Below, piece after piece: positions 46,723 to 56,924 of a stretch of 64,000 bases of DNA; position 1 is the first letter of the stretch; every line of letters starts with the position of its first letter. Under the pieces are notes generated by a model. That model was not told where the DNA came from and made no database searches. It saw nothing but the letters and a program-made list of their open reading frames with translations. The stretch is taken from contig NC_081409.1 in assembly GCF_030272615.1 (NCBI RefSeq), positions 246,699,502 to 246,763,501 of the forward strand. The letters run 5' to 3'. A program made the position numbers and the translations under genes. Source of the DNA: Cryptomeria japonica. Lineage: Eukaryota > Streptophyta > Pinopsida > Cupressales > Cupressaceae.

Positions 46723-47205
46723 CCTAGACGTTTTTTACATTTTTTGGACCCTAACCTAGAGCGTATTTATTACCCTATCTAGCATGCATTAATGACAACA
46801 ATAAATGCAACAAAGTACGAGGAGGTTTTGTGGTACTTACCGGCTCTCCTGCCTCTACTGGCCTCTGGAATCGGCGAATGCGGTCGAATCTGTGAACAAA
46901 AGCCATCGCTGTTGACTGTTGTTGCTCTATTTTGCTCTGCACTCTACTCTTGTGAATGTGTAGATGACAATGAGGATGTATTTTCCCTCGTGGTCTATCT
47001 TATAGACTACCCTAGCCCTAGCCCTCGTCTCCCGAGTCAGTCTTCATTATCCCGTGACTCTGTCACTTTATCCGGTCAGTCCATTCTATCCCTTTCTTTC
47101 TTATCAAGAGATTGTCTGTGATCTTTCCAGACATTTTCATCCAATCTCTTGAGGGGGCATATCATTCCCATCTTAGGGCAACTCTGTATCAGTTCATCTT
47201 ATCTT

Positions 47206-47251
47206 CTTTGAAACAACGCGACAAGCCGCATTGTCTCAAAGAGGGGCAAAA
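47206..47251 (+). promoter_or_regulatory. Polypurine tract and preceding hairpin of element A
   Basis: Hairpin 47206-47241: arms CTTTGAAACAA and TTGTCTCAAAG (10 of 11 pairs), loop cgcgacaagccgca. The 3' arm runs into AAAGAGGGGCAAAA, which ends at the LTR start 47252. Confidence 0.75.
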
Positions 47252-47936
47252 TGTAGACACCTAAAATTGTCATGTCTAGTTAAATAAATATTTTATTTAT
47301 TTAATTACTTTAGCCTAATTCTTCTATTAATTAAATAAATCTTTATTTATTTAATTAATTCATTTATCCTCTTCTAGCCTTATTTCTCATTTAAATAAAT
47401 ACATTTATTTATTTAATTAATTCATTAGCCTTTTCTACCCATGACACATGTCATTCATCTCTTAATTCATACACTATCTACCCCTTTCATTATTTTATTA
47501 TTTCTTTTACCTACCCTCTAATCATAGCCGACCTCCTTTTACACCTCTCAATCTTATCCCTCCATTTCATATAGTGTCTTCTATATAAGGAGATGCTTCC
47601 TTCATTATCAAACCCTGGCTAATCACTTGATCAATTTGACTACTTGGCATATGCAATCCTACTTGCAACCACATTCCGTTCTTTGTTGAGCTCTTGTGCA
47701 CATAAAATTTGAGAGCAAATATATCAAGCAAGATCAATGGAGATAGGAAGAATGGAGATCCAAACCCTATTGGACATGTGATGGTATAATCTTTGTGATT
47801 TCATTTGATTTGCATTGTCTTAGGTAATATTCATATGTTATGGTGGATCTTTGTTGTTGTTAGGCTAGGGTTTTGTGGTTGAATTCATTTAGCCTTTCAA
47901 TATCATTATTATTGTTATCCATTTTCACCATATACA
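47252..47936 (+). mobile_element. 3' LTR of element A (685 bp)
   Basis: Same as 31972-32742 apart from an ~86-bp deletion between two copies of atttatttatttaa, which removed part of the AT palindrome series, plus about a dozen substitutions. TATA box at about 47580-47590. Confidence 0.95.
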
Positions 47937-47941
47937 CTTAT

Positions 47942-48526
47942 CTAGTTTTGGGATCTCCCAATGACTAGGAAAAGGTGGAATCAGAATACTCAGATCAAAA
48001 GAATAGGGACATATGTCCTCAATGGAAAATTTGTGTGATGATGCCTTCTTATTCTTGAGAGTGTCTAGCTCTTGTCTCAATGCTCTTAGTTCATTCAAAA
48101 TGGGATCATTGGCAGGTATATGTTTTGATGTTTTCATAGATCTCTTGTATCCTAGTTGCAAGTAGGTCTATGATCTTTTATCCTCTCCTTATTGTTTGTC
48201 CATGTATGTTTAGATTCACTAACTCTCGGTTTGTCCTTAACAGTGAGCAATGATATGTCAAAATCAGGTGGCAATTTAATTCCCTTGTCGGCAAGGGCTT
48301 TGAAGTATGCTTGTGGATCATGTTTAACCACCTCTTTAAGGACTTTAGTAAATCTATGGTCGTGAAATGCTTCGTCAATGGTACATTGAGTTATTTCTTC
48401 ATCGCTTGTTTCACCGGTTTCATTGGTCGCAACGCTAATGTGTTCTTCTTCATCAAAATTAATAAGGTTGTCTCCATTTTGAAATAGATGATTTTGAAAC
48501 ATTTTGATTCTTGAGTTAGGAGACAT
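47942..48526 (-). pseudogene. Element C gag, N-terminal part
   Basis: Minus strand from ATG 48526 (MSPNSRIKMFQNHLFQNGD). Acidic N-terminus, a helical stretch (FTKVLKEVVKHDPQAYFKAL, comparable with KYNPTALLKTLLEHG in E), frameshift near 48160, then NELRALRQELDTLKNKK and FSIEDICPY up to IPKLDK, where A is inserted. Confidence 0.85.
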
Positions 48527-49512
48527 AAGCGATTGTTCTGATATTTGACCTACGGTTTATGGATATGACGATGAATGAGACTCAATGTATGATGCAAACT
48601 CTAATGTGCAAAGGGGGAACTATATGATATGAGTGAGATTAGGATGCAACTAAGGATCAATATAAAGATACAATCTATGTGATATGACTGCTAAAGGATT
48701 GATGCAAAAATGTGATCTATATAATAGGAAAGTGATGTGTAGCTAAACCTTAAATGGGATATGAGGATGAATTATGTTTGATGCAAGGTCTAAGGATACT
48801 CTAGGTCTGAAAATGTTTGCAATGTGAGCTTTAACTTGTGTTATGATGGATAGACATAAGGATAAGTGATAAAAAAGAAGGCATGTTATGCAAGTGGAAT
48901 GCCAACTCAAAGATACCAATAGATTCCCTAACTTAAGGAAGATACCCCTCACGTGATAAGGGTAATTGATGATCAAAAGTTGATGTCAAACCTAAGATGA
49001 GAAATCCTAAGTACAAGTAATGTTTTTTGGTTTTTGGAATTTTGATTGAATTATGCAAGAGGTGGGATTATTTCCTAAAGGGATGGTGGAAGTATGTGCA
49101 AGAATTTAGGTACGACCTAATGAAAGTGCATAAGGATCAAGGATGTGTCCTAAGAAAAATGTAAGGCTAAGCAAAGATTATGGGTATGATCCAAGGAAAA
49201 ATTGCAAAGGTTATATGAAAAGGTTTGACCTAATATGTGAAAAATTATGTCTCAAGAGATTTGAAAATGATTGTTTTGAGAAAATAGGTTCAATATTTAA
49301 ATGGCAATGTTATTATGTAAGGTTTCAGTTTAAAGTGTAATGTTGATTGTGAAATATTCTTGTTTGTTTTGTACAGACTTAGAAAACATGACAAACAAAA
49401 TGTTTGTTTGATTTTGAAATAAAAACACATTCAGGAACAATCCTAAGGTTGGCCAGGACAATACTTGTTGAATCCCCTTGCAATAAAATACCATATTCAG
49501 TTGGATAGTTAG

Positions 49513-49571
49513 AAGCTTGGTAGCACTGGCTTCCCCTTACACGACACTCACTTCTCGGGCATACCAAGCTT
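49513..49571 (-). other. Leader hairpin of element C
   Basis: Element-sense arms AAGCTTGGTA and TACCAAGCTT pair perfectly over ten bases. The loop has GAGAAGTGAGTGTCG, as in A and E. One pair is swapped (A-T where A and E have T-A) and a G-C stands for their G-U. Confidence 0.6.
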
Positions 49572-49667
49572 TGAATTTCTTAGGTCATCACTTCCCAATA
49601 AATTTACTATCTCAAGTTGAAGGGCACGTGAGGGGTATCTTCAGCATGTGCATATCACAACACCTAA

Positions 49668-49951
49668 GTCAACAAGTTTAAGGTAAGGCTACTTAAACAA
49701 TGAGTTTCTAGTAAAGGCATTTGTTCAGGTGGACATGCATGCAACATTTCGCTCAAATTAATGAGGCATCCCAGCCCTTGCGAGTTTTTACGCATCACAC
49801 AGATGCTGAGTCAACAAGTTTAAGGTAAGGCTACTTAAACAATGAGTTTCTAGTAAAGGCATCCATTCAGGTGGACATGCATGCAACGTTTTGCTCAAAT
49901 TAATGAGGCCTCCTAGCCCTTGCGAGTTTTTACGCATCACACGGATGCTGA
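49668..49951 (-). repeat. 142-bp tandem duplication in the C leader
   Basis: Units 49668-49809 and 49810-49951 are about 95% alike by eye and include tcaacaagtttaaggtaagg and gcgagtttttacgcatcaca. Confidence 0.95.
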
Positions 49952-50379
49952 GGGAGACATACGTCGATATGACACATCGGCACCTGTTGCCTGCAAGTTT
50001 CCTCACAGACAAATTTATTTATAGTGGCTTGGATGGGCTTGGCCTTAGCCTTGTTACCACTTGGGTCATACTCTCTCACTGAGCCTTAAGGGCTTCTCGG
50101 GAGGTAGGCCCTCTAAAAGGTAAAACAAAAAGAGCATATTGCTCAAGACACAAAAGACAATGGTTAATTTTAGAGAACCAATTGAAGTGTTTGCTATGCT
50201 AAAAAGACAATCGGTTTTAAAATGAATTCTTCATCAAGAATCCTTCACCAAATGTCATTAGTAGTTTCATGATATTTCCTTCGAAACACGAGAATAGATG
50301 CCACGAGAGAGAACTTGCACAAGATGAAAGTTTAAGGATTAGTTTCTGAGATTGAACAAAGCATAACAAACAAAGAAAA

Positions 50380-50930
50380 ATCCTATAGATAACAAAAAAG
50401 TTTAAACTAATAACAAAGAAATCTATCCAAAAACAAGCTAGCTAACCTAAGTAACAAAAAAATACAAATCTATCTAATCTATTAGCAAACTAATCTAAGC
50501 TAATTAAAGAAAATTTAAACTAAGAATATATTTTAAAATAAAATAATAAAATCTAATTTAAAAATCTAAGATTAACAATCTATTTTTAAAACTAATTAAA
50601 AATTTAATCTAAAGTCTAAAATCTAAAAACTAAATTAATTTAAAAACTTAAAAGTAAAATCTAATTTAAAAAAAAAAAAGCCTAATCTAATCAAAATAAC
50701 AAAATAAATAATCTAATCTAATTAACAAAATATCTAATTAAAAACAAAAATCTAAAATCTAAGTAAAAAACCAAAACCTAAAAAAAAAAATACTAATTCT
50801 AATTTACAAAGAAAAAAATAAAAAATCTAATTTAAAAAATGAAAAACTAAAATCTAATTTTTTTTTTTAATCTAAATTTTAAAAAAAAAAACTAAATTTA
50901 AAATCTAAATAAAATAAAAACGACTAAAGA
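50380..50930. repeat. A-rich low-complexity tract with taatctaaa words
   Basis: About 550 bp composed mostly of A, T and ctaa words. No gene. Probably decayed low-complexity leader sequence. Confidence 0.8.
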
Positions 50931-51913
50931 GGCTTAAAAGACGAAGAGGCCTCGCGTGGGCTTTGAAGAGCCTACATGGGCCTCTATGGAGCCCCACGTA
51001 GGCTGAAAAATAAATAGAAAAAAGAATACACGGGGCCTAAAAAAATTAAAACTTTCAGACTCCCAATGCTAAATGTTGCAGCACACGCAAGAATGTGCAA
51101 ACACAGGTAAGGCAAAATGCATGCAAGACATAGGAGCAGAGACAGAGCGTGATAAACACAGAAATGTTTTACTATTTGATAAAATGTTTCTGTAGCACAC
51201 ACTGATTTTTTTGCTATTAAGATAATAGAAAGTTTGATTCGTAATGCAAGGAAGCTTAGACAAGTCTTTCAGACTGTTTACAATCTCCAGAATGCTTACA
51301 ATAATGGTTTGTGGGCTGCTTGGGCAAAATGCCAGACATGGCAGGAGAACCAAGGCACAAAACTGTTTTCTCTTTTCTTTTCTTTTTTTCCTTGTTTTTT
51401 TTTTACTCTGCAATGATGCGAATCCAAAAACGTTACTGCTTTAACTCTTTTAAGACCTCACCCAAGAATTGGGAGAATGCAGTTTTTTTGCATGCCAAAC
51501 GCATTAGATGACAATGTAGAATTATAGATTTCAGGCAAAAATAAATGTCAATGCGGGTATCATAAACTTCATCATAGGCCTGTACAGTAGATGTGAAAGG
51601 CAGGCAGATAAATACTCTCACTGACCCCTCATGTTGGTCACAAAAAAAAGCCTCCACGCAAGCTATAAATAGAAATATGCAGGCAAAACTATAATGTGGA
51701 TTTGTTTGGAATAAAACCAAATATCCCTGCAATAACAAATTCAAATATATTCAAAACTAGGCTCCCTACTAAATTCAAAATGGGTAATGCCGACAATCTA
51801 AGAATTCACCTGCAACAAAGATCAAAATATGAATAACAAACTGTAAGAAGAATAGCCTCCAAATGAAAATGTCTTCTATCAAGTGAGAGTTGAATCAATG
51901 AAAGGACAAGGCT

Positions 51914-51931
51914 ATCTCACTGGGCGTGTCA
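51914..51931 (-). promoter_or_regulatory. Primer-binding site of element C
   Basis: Minus strand TGACACGCCCAGTGAGAT, two bases after the LTR end ...CTACA. Homologous to A's site with transitions. Confidence 0.65.
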
Positions 51932-51933
51932 AT

Positions 51934-52765
51934 TGTAGATGAAAAAATATGATCTGAGATCTTATGGAGAAGATTCAGATTGATTTAACATCAACCAATA
52001 GAGTACCTGCCATGGAAATACAATATATAAATGAAACAAACTATCTAACACACATGCATTTCAATGGATTTCTGACTCCATTGTCCTCCTACTTATCATG
52101 ATCTTGTGTTTGAATGATAAGTTCTCTTAGCAGCACATGCACAAAAAGCTATGAAAGATGGAGATCAAACAATATAACATAGATATGAAAATCAAAGAGA
52201 AGATGAAACAAAAAGATCAAAATGAGAAAACAAGAATGCAATAAAAATGATAAAGATGTAAACAATGGATGCAAAAGATAAGCAAATAATGGATTGGCTT
52301 TCAGGCTTAAAAAATGAGGAAGAGCAAGGTATAAATAGATGTTCTCAAGGAGAAACTAGGCACCGGGGTGAATATAGGATAATGTGAGATTAGTTGTATA
52401 GGAAGGATGAGTGGTAGGGAGAGAGGATAGGTGGTAACAATAAGTGGTAAGTGGTAAGTAATTGGAGGGAATATTAAAGGGTTTTTTTTATTAAATAAAT
52501 GGAGAAAATGTATATAAGGTGAATGAATGAAGGTGGATAAATGAATATAATACAATGTTTATTTAATAAATTTAGTGGATGAATAATATGAATGATAATA
52601 ATATAATGAAGAAAGGAATAATGCATATATTATGATATATGAAAAAGAAAATATGAATAATGGATAATAGTTAAATGATGAAATGGATTACGGATCTACC
52701 CGATGCTTGGAGGAAATTTGAATTTAAATGAGGATAAAATTGATGAATTTTTTTATGTGTCTACT
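51934..52765 (-). mobile_element. 5' LTR of element C (832 bp)
   Basis: Minus strand from (T/A)GTAGACACATAAAA at 52765 to ...CATCTACA at 51934. The first base seems mutated. A TATA-like TATTTATACC lies near 52340-52328. No partner LTR remains in the window. Confidence 0.75.
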
Positions 52766-55760
52766 ATACCATCGATGTTTGCACTCGTTTGCTGCATTTT
52801 AAAGGCTCAATAACAAAAAGAAGCATGATCAAATGACCAATCTGATCGCAGCGTTGCATTCATTAGCATTTGCATATATAGAGTAGATTGCATCTCATTT
52901 TTCATAAGCATGCTTGGTGCTCACTTTTCCAAGGCTGAAGGCTTCAAATAGGTGTTATCTCTCCTATTCAGTGATTGAGTACATTGGACAACAACAAAAA
53001 TAAATAATTCAGCCATCCTACATTTTAGGTCAATTCATGACATTTCATCACATCTCATAATTATGCAATTAATCATTCATTCATTTACTTAGTTCATACA
53101 TTTCATATTGTATTTCATTATCATAACATCATTTTCATTGCACTCATTTCATTTCACATCATGATCCATTACATGGAGAAAACCATGTAAAACAATAAAA
53201 AAAATATCATATAGATAACATCTCATTTCATCGCATATGCATCACAAAGTACATAAAATCATTAATCATAAGCATACATACATCATCACATATAGAATCA
53301 CTGCCTATTCATCCACTAGGAACTATTTGCATCTATCAGAAGTATAGAAACATAGTATATAACATCATCACATATCCATTGCCTATAGAATCATTGCATC
53401 ATTCATATAGCATGATCATGTAGATTCAATTAATATCATGCATCCATAAGCATAAATCACCATAAATAGATCCATCATGCATTGCATCTCGGCATCATAT
53501 GCATCATATAGAAGGTGAAGACATAATCATGAACATAACTACATATTATAGAATCATATAGAACATGTAAAGGAAATGCATACATCCATCATGTCATCCA
53601 TAGAGAGCATATAGAACGAAATGCATCCATAAATGTAAATAACTACATCCATCATACCATGCGCATATAGGGCAATCGGGTCTCTCATATCATCAAAAAG
53701 AAATCAAGGTCCAATGTACAATGAATCACAAAAATATTGGAGATACATCACAAAAAATGAATCACGGGAATCATCAATGTCTCATCATAAAGTGTATATA
53801 AAAGTATCAAAATACATGATATCTCAAGGTATCAAGTAGGGCATAGCGTGAAACTCTCTTCGTATGTTGTAGGTTTGGCTTCATCTCCGCCTAACAGACC
53901 TTCACCACCTAGATCCCTCCTAGGACCTATGACGCCTTGACTCTCTGAATCCTGCCATGAGCCTCCATGCTTGGTGCTCTGCACGTAGGACGTTGCCCAT
54001 CGCTCTGGGGGCACGAGATGGAAATATAAGGTCTTGTAGTACTCTGCCTAGGCAAAATGGTATGCTAGATCTCTCAAGGTATCCTGAGTCAATCCCTGAG
54101 AGGCTATCAACTGCATAGTTTGTATTAACCCTTGAGCACGCACATACCTCTCTATAGCAGTGTCTCTCTTAGCAATCAAGGTAGTAATTTGTCCCTGCAT
54201 CTGCGTAACCTCGCCCTATTCTTGTGCCAAATGGGCCTATAACTGTCTCACTTAGCCCTGTAACCCATGTACTATCCTCTCTAGCCCTCTAAGCTATGTC
54301 TTTTGTTGGTGGGAGGGCACCCTGATCTGTATATGTCTCAAATTTTGAGGTTCTTTTTGTGGTGCCTGTTGTGGTGGCCCCTGCTGAGGTGGTGCTTGAT
54401 TATGGGGTGCATGTTGCACTAGGTGCTACTTATCCTAATCTCCTCCGTCTGACTGTTTGGGCCTCCCAATCACTAGGCAACTCTTTGGAAGGCCTAGATC
54501 TATTAGCTCCTACTACTGCACCTACTGTCAAACTATCAGGCTCATCACCTCCATCTCCTCTGCCAACATCTCCATCATCTCCCCTGCCACCCGCATCTCC
54601 CTCATTTTTTACTCTCCTCCATCTAGCAGCCCTGCGAGGTGGTCCATCCTCCCCATAATCAAATCATGGCACTAACTCATCAACAAAAGCTAATCGCGGG
54701 AACAAATGTGTCATTAAGTATTGGGCATACTCCAAGGTAGTCTCTAGATCAATAACCCTAGCTAGGTATTTCCAATCCTATCTCCCAAGTACCTGATACT
54801 CAACATAGGCTACATCAGCTAAGATGGTCGGCCCCCAGTCAGCCACATCCTATCGTCGACGTGCATAGATAGTGGTCCCCTATGGCAGCCCCTATACTCT
54901 ACCATACTATCACAAAACCCAGGTGATGATGAATTGACCGATGATATACGACGTGGACCCAATCAGATATTGAGAAGTGAAAACATAGGCCATCTCCAAT
55001 GCATCCTTGACCCATGACTCATAGTCTCTATATGGCCACCAGATAACTGTGTCAAGATCATCCAACATAGGTCGCCAATACTCAAGTTTGCCCAGCTTTC
55101 GTTGGACAATTGCACCTGTGTACCTATAGACATAGGGTCTCCCGGTTGGGCGATCCCTATCTACCAGTGGACATGTGATGGCCAGGTGCTCCCAGACCCA
55201 AATCTGAAGAAGTGTTACATCGGCTGATAGACTAGTAGCTCTGAGATAAACCACCCTGTGTAAATAAAGATATAAGTGGGCCAGCATGCATGATCCCCAA
55301 GAGAACCTCGCACCCTGTGCAATCATCTGCTCTAGTAGCCGACCCTAGCCAACTGACAATCCCTTTGACTTGTGGTCAGGACAAAGGAAGCCTCCGACGA
55401 AACCAGCTAGAACTCATAGATCTAATCATGACGGAAAATCCTCCTTAGTGTCGCTATCCCACCCTGCTCATATAGATCATAGTAGACAATATCACCAATG
55501 ACAGGAATCTATAGAATCATGTAGACATCCTCAGGCGTCATTGTTATCTCGCCAGTCAGAAGGTGGAATGTATTATTCTCGCTATACCATCTCTCTGCCA
55601 ACGCAATCAGCAAACCCCAATTGATCGTATACCAGGGCATATTGATCAAAGAGGACAAATCACATCTGTCAATCAATTTGAGCTCTGCCTATGTCAAGCA
55701 CGGGATCAACAACCAAGTCTTCAAGAATCTTTCACAAGATTGGAGAACACCTAGGGGCTC

Positions 55761-56497
55761 CTGTAATTGCATCAAATCAATATATTAGTCTTCAGATTAT
55801 CAATCTATCTGTCAATCAATCAATCAACCTAATCAGCTCTGGTGAGATTCAATCAATCTCTTTGAGCTTTCATCATCGACTCTCATTCATCATGAGGTCA
55901 TTTTCATCTATCCTATCGACCTATTATCAGCACGGTAAACAAGACTGATCAAAATCCATCAAGCAAGTGGCCAAAAAATCAAATTTTCATCACTTTGGGA
56001 TCAAAATGCCAATCTATCTCATCAAAACGCAAAAATTTGGCATTAAAATGTCAAAGACAACAAAAGTGTTAATATGTGTCTTGATAGTGCTAAATCAGTG
56101 ACTTGTAGAGCTAATTTATCATAAGCACTAAATCTTAGACTAAAAGCACTAAAACCGAGACTCATAGCGCTAAATCAACTGGGAGTGCTAATCCTCAGAC
56201 CAAAAGCACTAACTCAATAACCAAAAATGCTAAATCAATACAAAGCGCTAAAACTCTGGCTAATAGTGCTAATCAATAGATCAAAAATGCTAACACACCT
56301 AAAAATGCCAAATTTCAAGTTGAAAACACTAATTTTGGACCAAAAATGCTAATGAAATTAAAAACGCTAAAATCAAAACCAAAAATGCCAAAGACCTAAC
56401 CTACGACACTAAATTGATAAAATTTCGCAAAAAAATATAAAAAATAAGCTAAAAAATTCAAAAACCAAACAAAGCTAGGGTTTCTTGGTATATGTAT
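55761..56497 (-). other. Predicted intron of the antisense PMD gene of B
   Basis: About 737 bp, similar in length and position to A's 698-bp intron. It contains the 18-copy array at 56065-56412. Confidence 0.6.
56065..56412 (-). repeat. 18-copy array of a TTAGCRCT motif, 20-bp mean period
   Basis: Plus-strand motifs (a-gtgctaa, agcgctaa, aatgctaa, aacactaa) start at 56065, 56086, 56107, 56124, 56145, 56166, 56184, 56205, 56226, 56244, 56265, 56286, 56304, 56325, 56345, 56363, 56384 and 56405. Spacings follow 21, 21, 18, a 60-bp higher-order period. Only the 8-bp motif is well kept. Confidence 0.92.
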
Positions 56498-56878
56498 CGG
56501 CGGTCCGTACTCCAGAGGTCTCTGATCCCGCGACACGCACTCAAATCAGTGATTATGTTGAGGAATGGCCATCTTCTCTTAGAGCTCAAGAAATTACCAA
56601 ATTCACAAGGCAAATGAATCAAAGGGTAAATTGATTTTCACTTTTTAACTTTTAAAGGGGTTAAAAAGGCATTTAAGTGGGTATTTTCCCCTTTTATTTT
56701 AAAAAATCAATTAAATCAATTTTGTTGGACAGGGGCATTATTCAAATTCTTCTTTATCGGGAGATGAAATCTAAAAAAATTTAGATTCATTTCCCGAGGG
56801 GGCATCCTCGTATCGTCATTCAACAATTAATGTATGGAGCATCAAATCGAATCGTATCAGCGTGATCGACCGAATTTT

Positions 56879-56924
56879 CTTTGAATTAATGCGTCATCAC
56901 ACATCACTTCAAAGAGGGGTAAAA
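56879..56924 (+). promoter_or_regulatory. Polypurine tract and preceding hairpin of element B
   Basis: Hairpin 56879-56914 (36 nt): outer arms CTTTGAA and TTCAAAG, inner TGCG-TCAT-CACA with one mismatch. Tract AAAGAGGGGTAAAA, then LTR start 56925. Confidence 0.7.

Larger units (their letters stand above)
46143..46840 (-). other. Predicted intron of the antisense PMD gene of A
   Basis: 698 bp between GTAAGT and TGCAG on the minus strand. It contains the seven-unit TTCATCACAAA repeat (46183-46427), a ~110-bp imperfect duplication (about 46445-46620) and an inverted array of the leader motif (46658-46722). Confidence 0.75.
44232..46906 (-). pseudogene. Antisense plant-mobile-domain (PMD) gene of element A, two exons
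   Basis: Minus strand. A TATA-like TATAAGA lies near 47002-46996. Exon 1 (46906-46841, 22 codons, starts MAFVHRFDRIRRF) ends at a donor CCG|GTAAGTA. Exon 2 (46142-44232) follows acceptor TGCAG|GAG in phase. Exon 2 carries a PMD (LTALAERWHSET, FHLLMGEKTVTLEDVYRIL, LLQVWAYEHLPV), an acidic Gly/Asp and Arg-rich stretch, a Gln/Gly linker and a coiled coil (ELTELREIFQGQADEIQDLE), ending TAG at 44232: about 658 codons. Four in-frame stops (near 45690, 45594, 44805 and 44725) each fit one transition. The region is clearly richer in G+C than its surroundings. PMD proteins such as Arabidopsis MAIN and MAIL1 affect transposon silencing; the role here is unknown. Confidence 0.85.
31972..47936 (+). mobile_element. 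Element A: complete Tat-like retrotransposon with antisense PMD gene
   Basis: 15,965 bp, with both LTRs, primer site, leader, gag-pol, an antisense two-exon gene, polypurine tract and a 5-bp duplication. Order on the plus strand: LTR, 2.3-kb leader, gag, protease, RT, RNase H, second RNase H, integrase, ~1.7-kb spacer, antisense gene, tract, LTR. The LTRs differ at about a dozen sites by eye over ~685 aligned bases (mostly transitions), so insertion is moderately recent. Coding regions hold many stops, so this copy is not active. Element H is of the same family. Confidence 0.95.
48527..51913 (-). other. Leader of element C
   Basis: Long leader without coding motifs. It includes the block shared with A and E (about 49430-50130), a hairpin (49513-49571), a 142-bp tandem duplication (49668-49951) and a very A-rich stretch (50380-50930). 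Confidence 0.6.
47937..52765 (-). mobile_element. Element C, 5' part
   Basis: Minus strand: 5' LTR, primer site, ~3.4-kb leader, gag N-terminus. The remaining parts lie at 30879-31971, 27172-29343 and 5069-6299, separated by A, the solo LTR and D. C is therefore the oldest framework of the nest. Confidence 0.9.
53832..56572 (-). pseudogene. Antisense PMD gene of element B, two exons
   Basis: Minus strand. Exon 1 from ATG 56572 to about 56498 (25 codons, starts MAIPQHNH, one TGA) ends CCG|AT, where A has CCG|GT, so the donor looks mutated. Acceptor TTACAG|GAG, exon 2 from 55760. The PMD is recognisable (LLIALAERWYSENNTFHLL, MTPEDVYMIL, LLQIWVWEHLAI, DLDTVIWWPYRDY). A coiled-coil stretch (TLIAKRDTAIERYVRAQGL) and a tail ending near 53832 correspond to A's. 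Many stops and frameshifts. Much more decayed than A's copy, yet the order of parts is the same. Confidence 0.75.
52766..56924 (+). mobile_element. Element B, 3' internal part
   Basis: Plus-strand element whose 5' side is missing; C's 5' LTR abuts it at 52765. It has the same layout as A after pol: a cat-rich low-complexity spacer (53030-53830), an antisense PMD gene, an intron array, a polypurine tract with hairpin and a 3' LTR. No gag or pol of B remains here. Confidence 0.75.

Noticed and set aside
44232-46906. The PMD gene as a host gene
   Set aside because: It lies wholly between pol and 3' LTR of a complete element, and an equivalent lies at the same place in element B.
50380-50930. 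A-rich tract as the poly(A) tail of a LINE or processed pseudogene
   Set aside because: It is 550 bp of mixed A/T with ctaa words inside C's leader; there is no coding sequence or target-site duplication next to it.
56065-56412. Coding leucine-rich heptad repeat on the minus strand
   Set aside because: Spacings of 21 and 18 are multiples of three and give Leu-Ala-Leu repeats, but several stops, the 17- and 20-bp steps and the intron position argue against coding. A's equivalent arrays are not in multiples of three.
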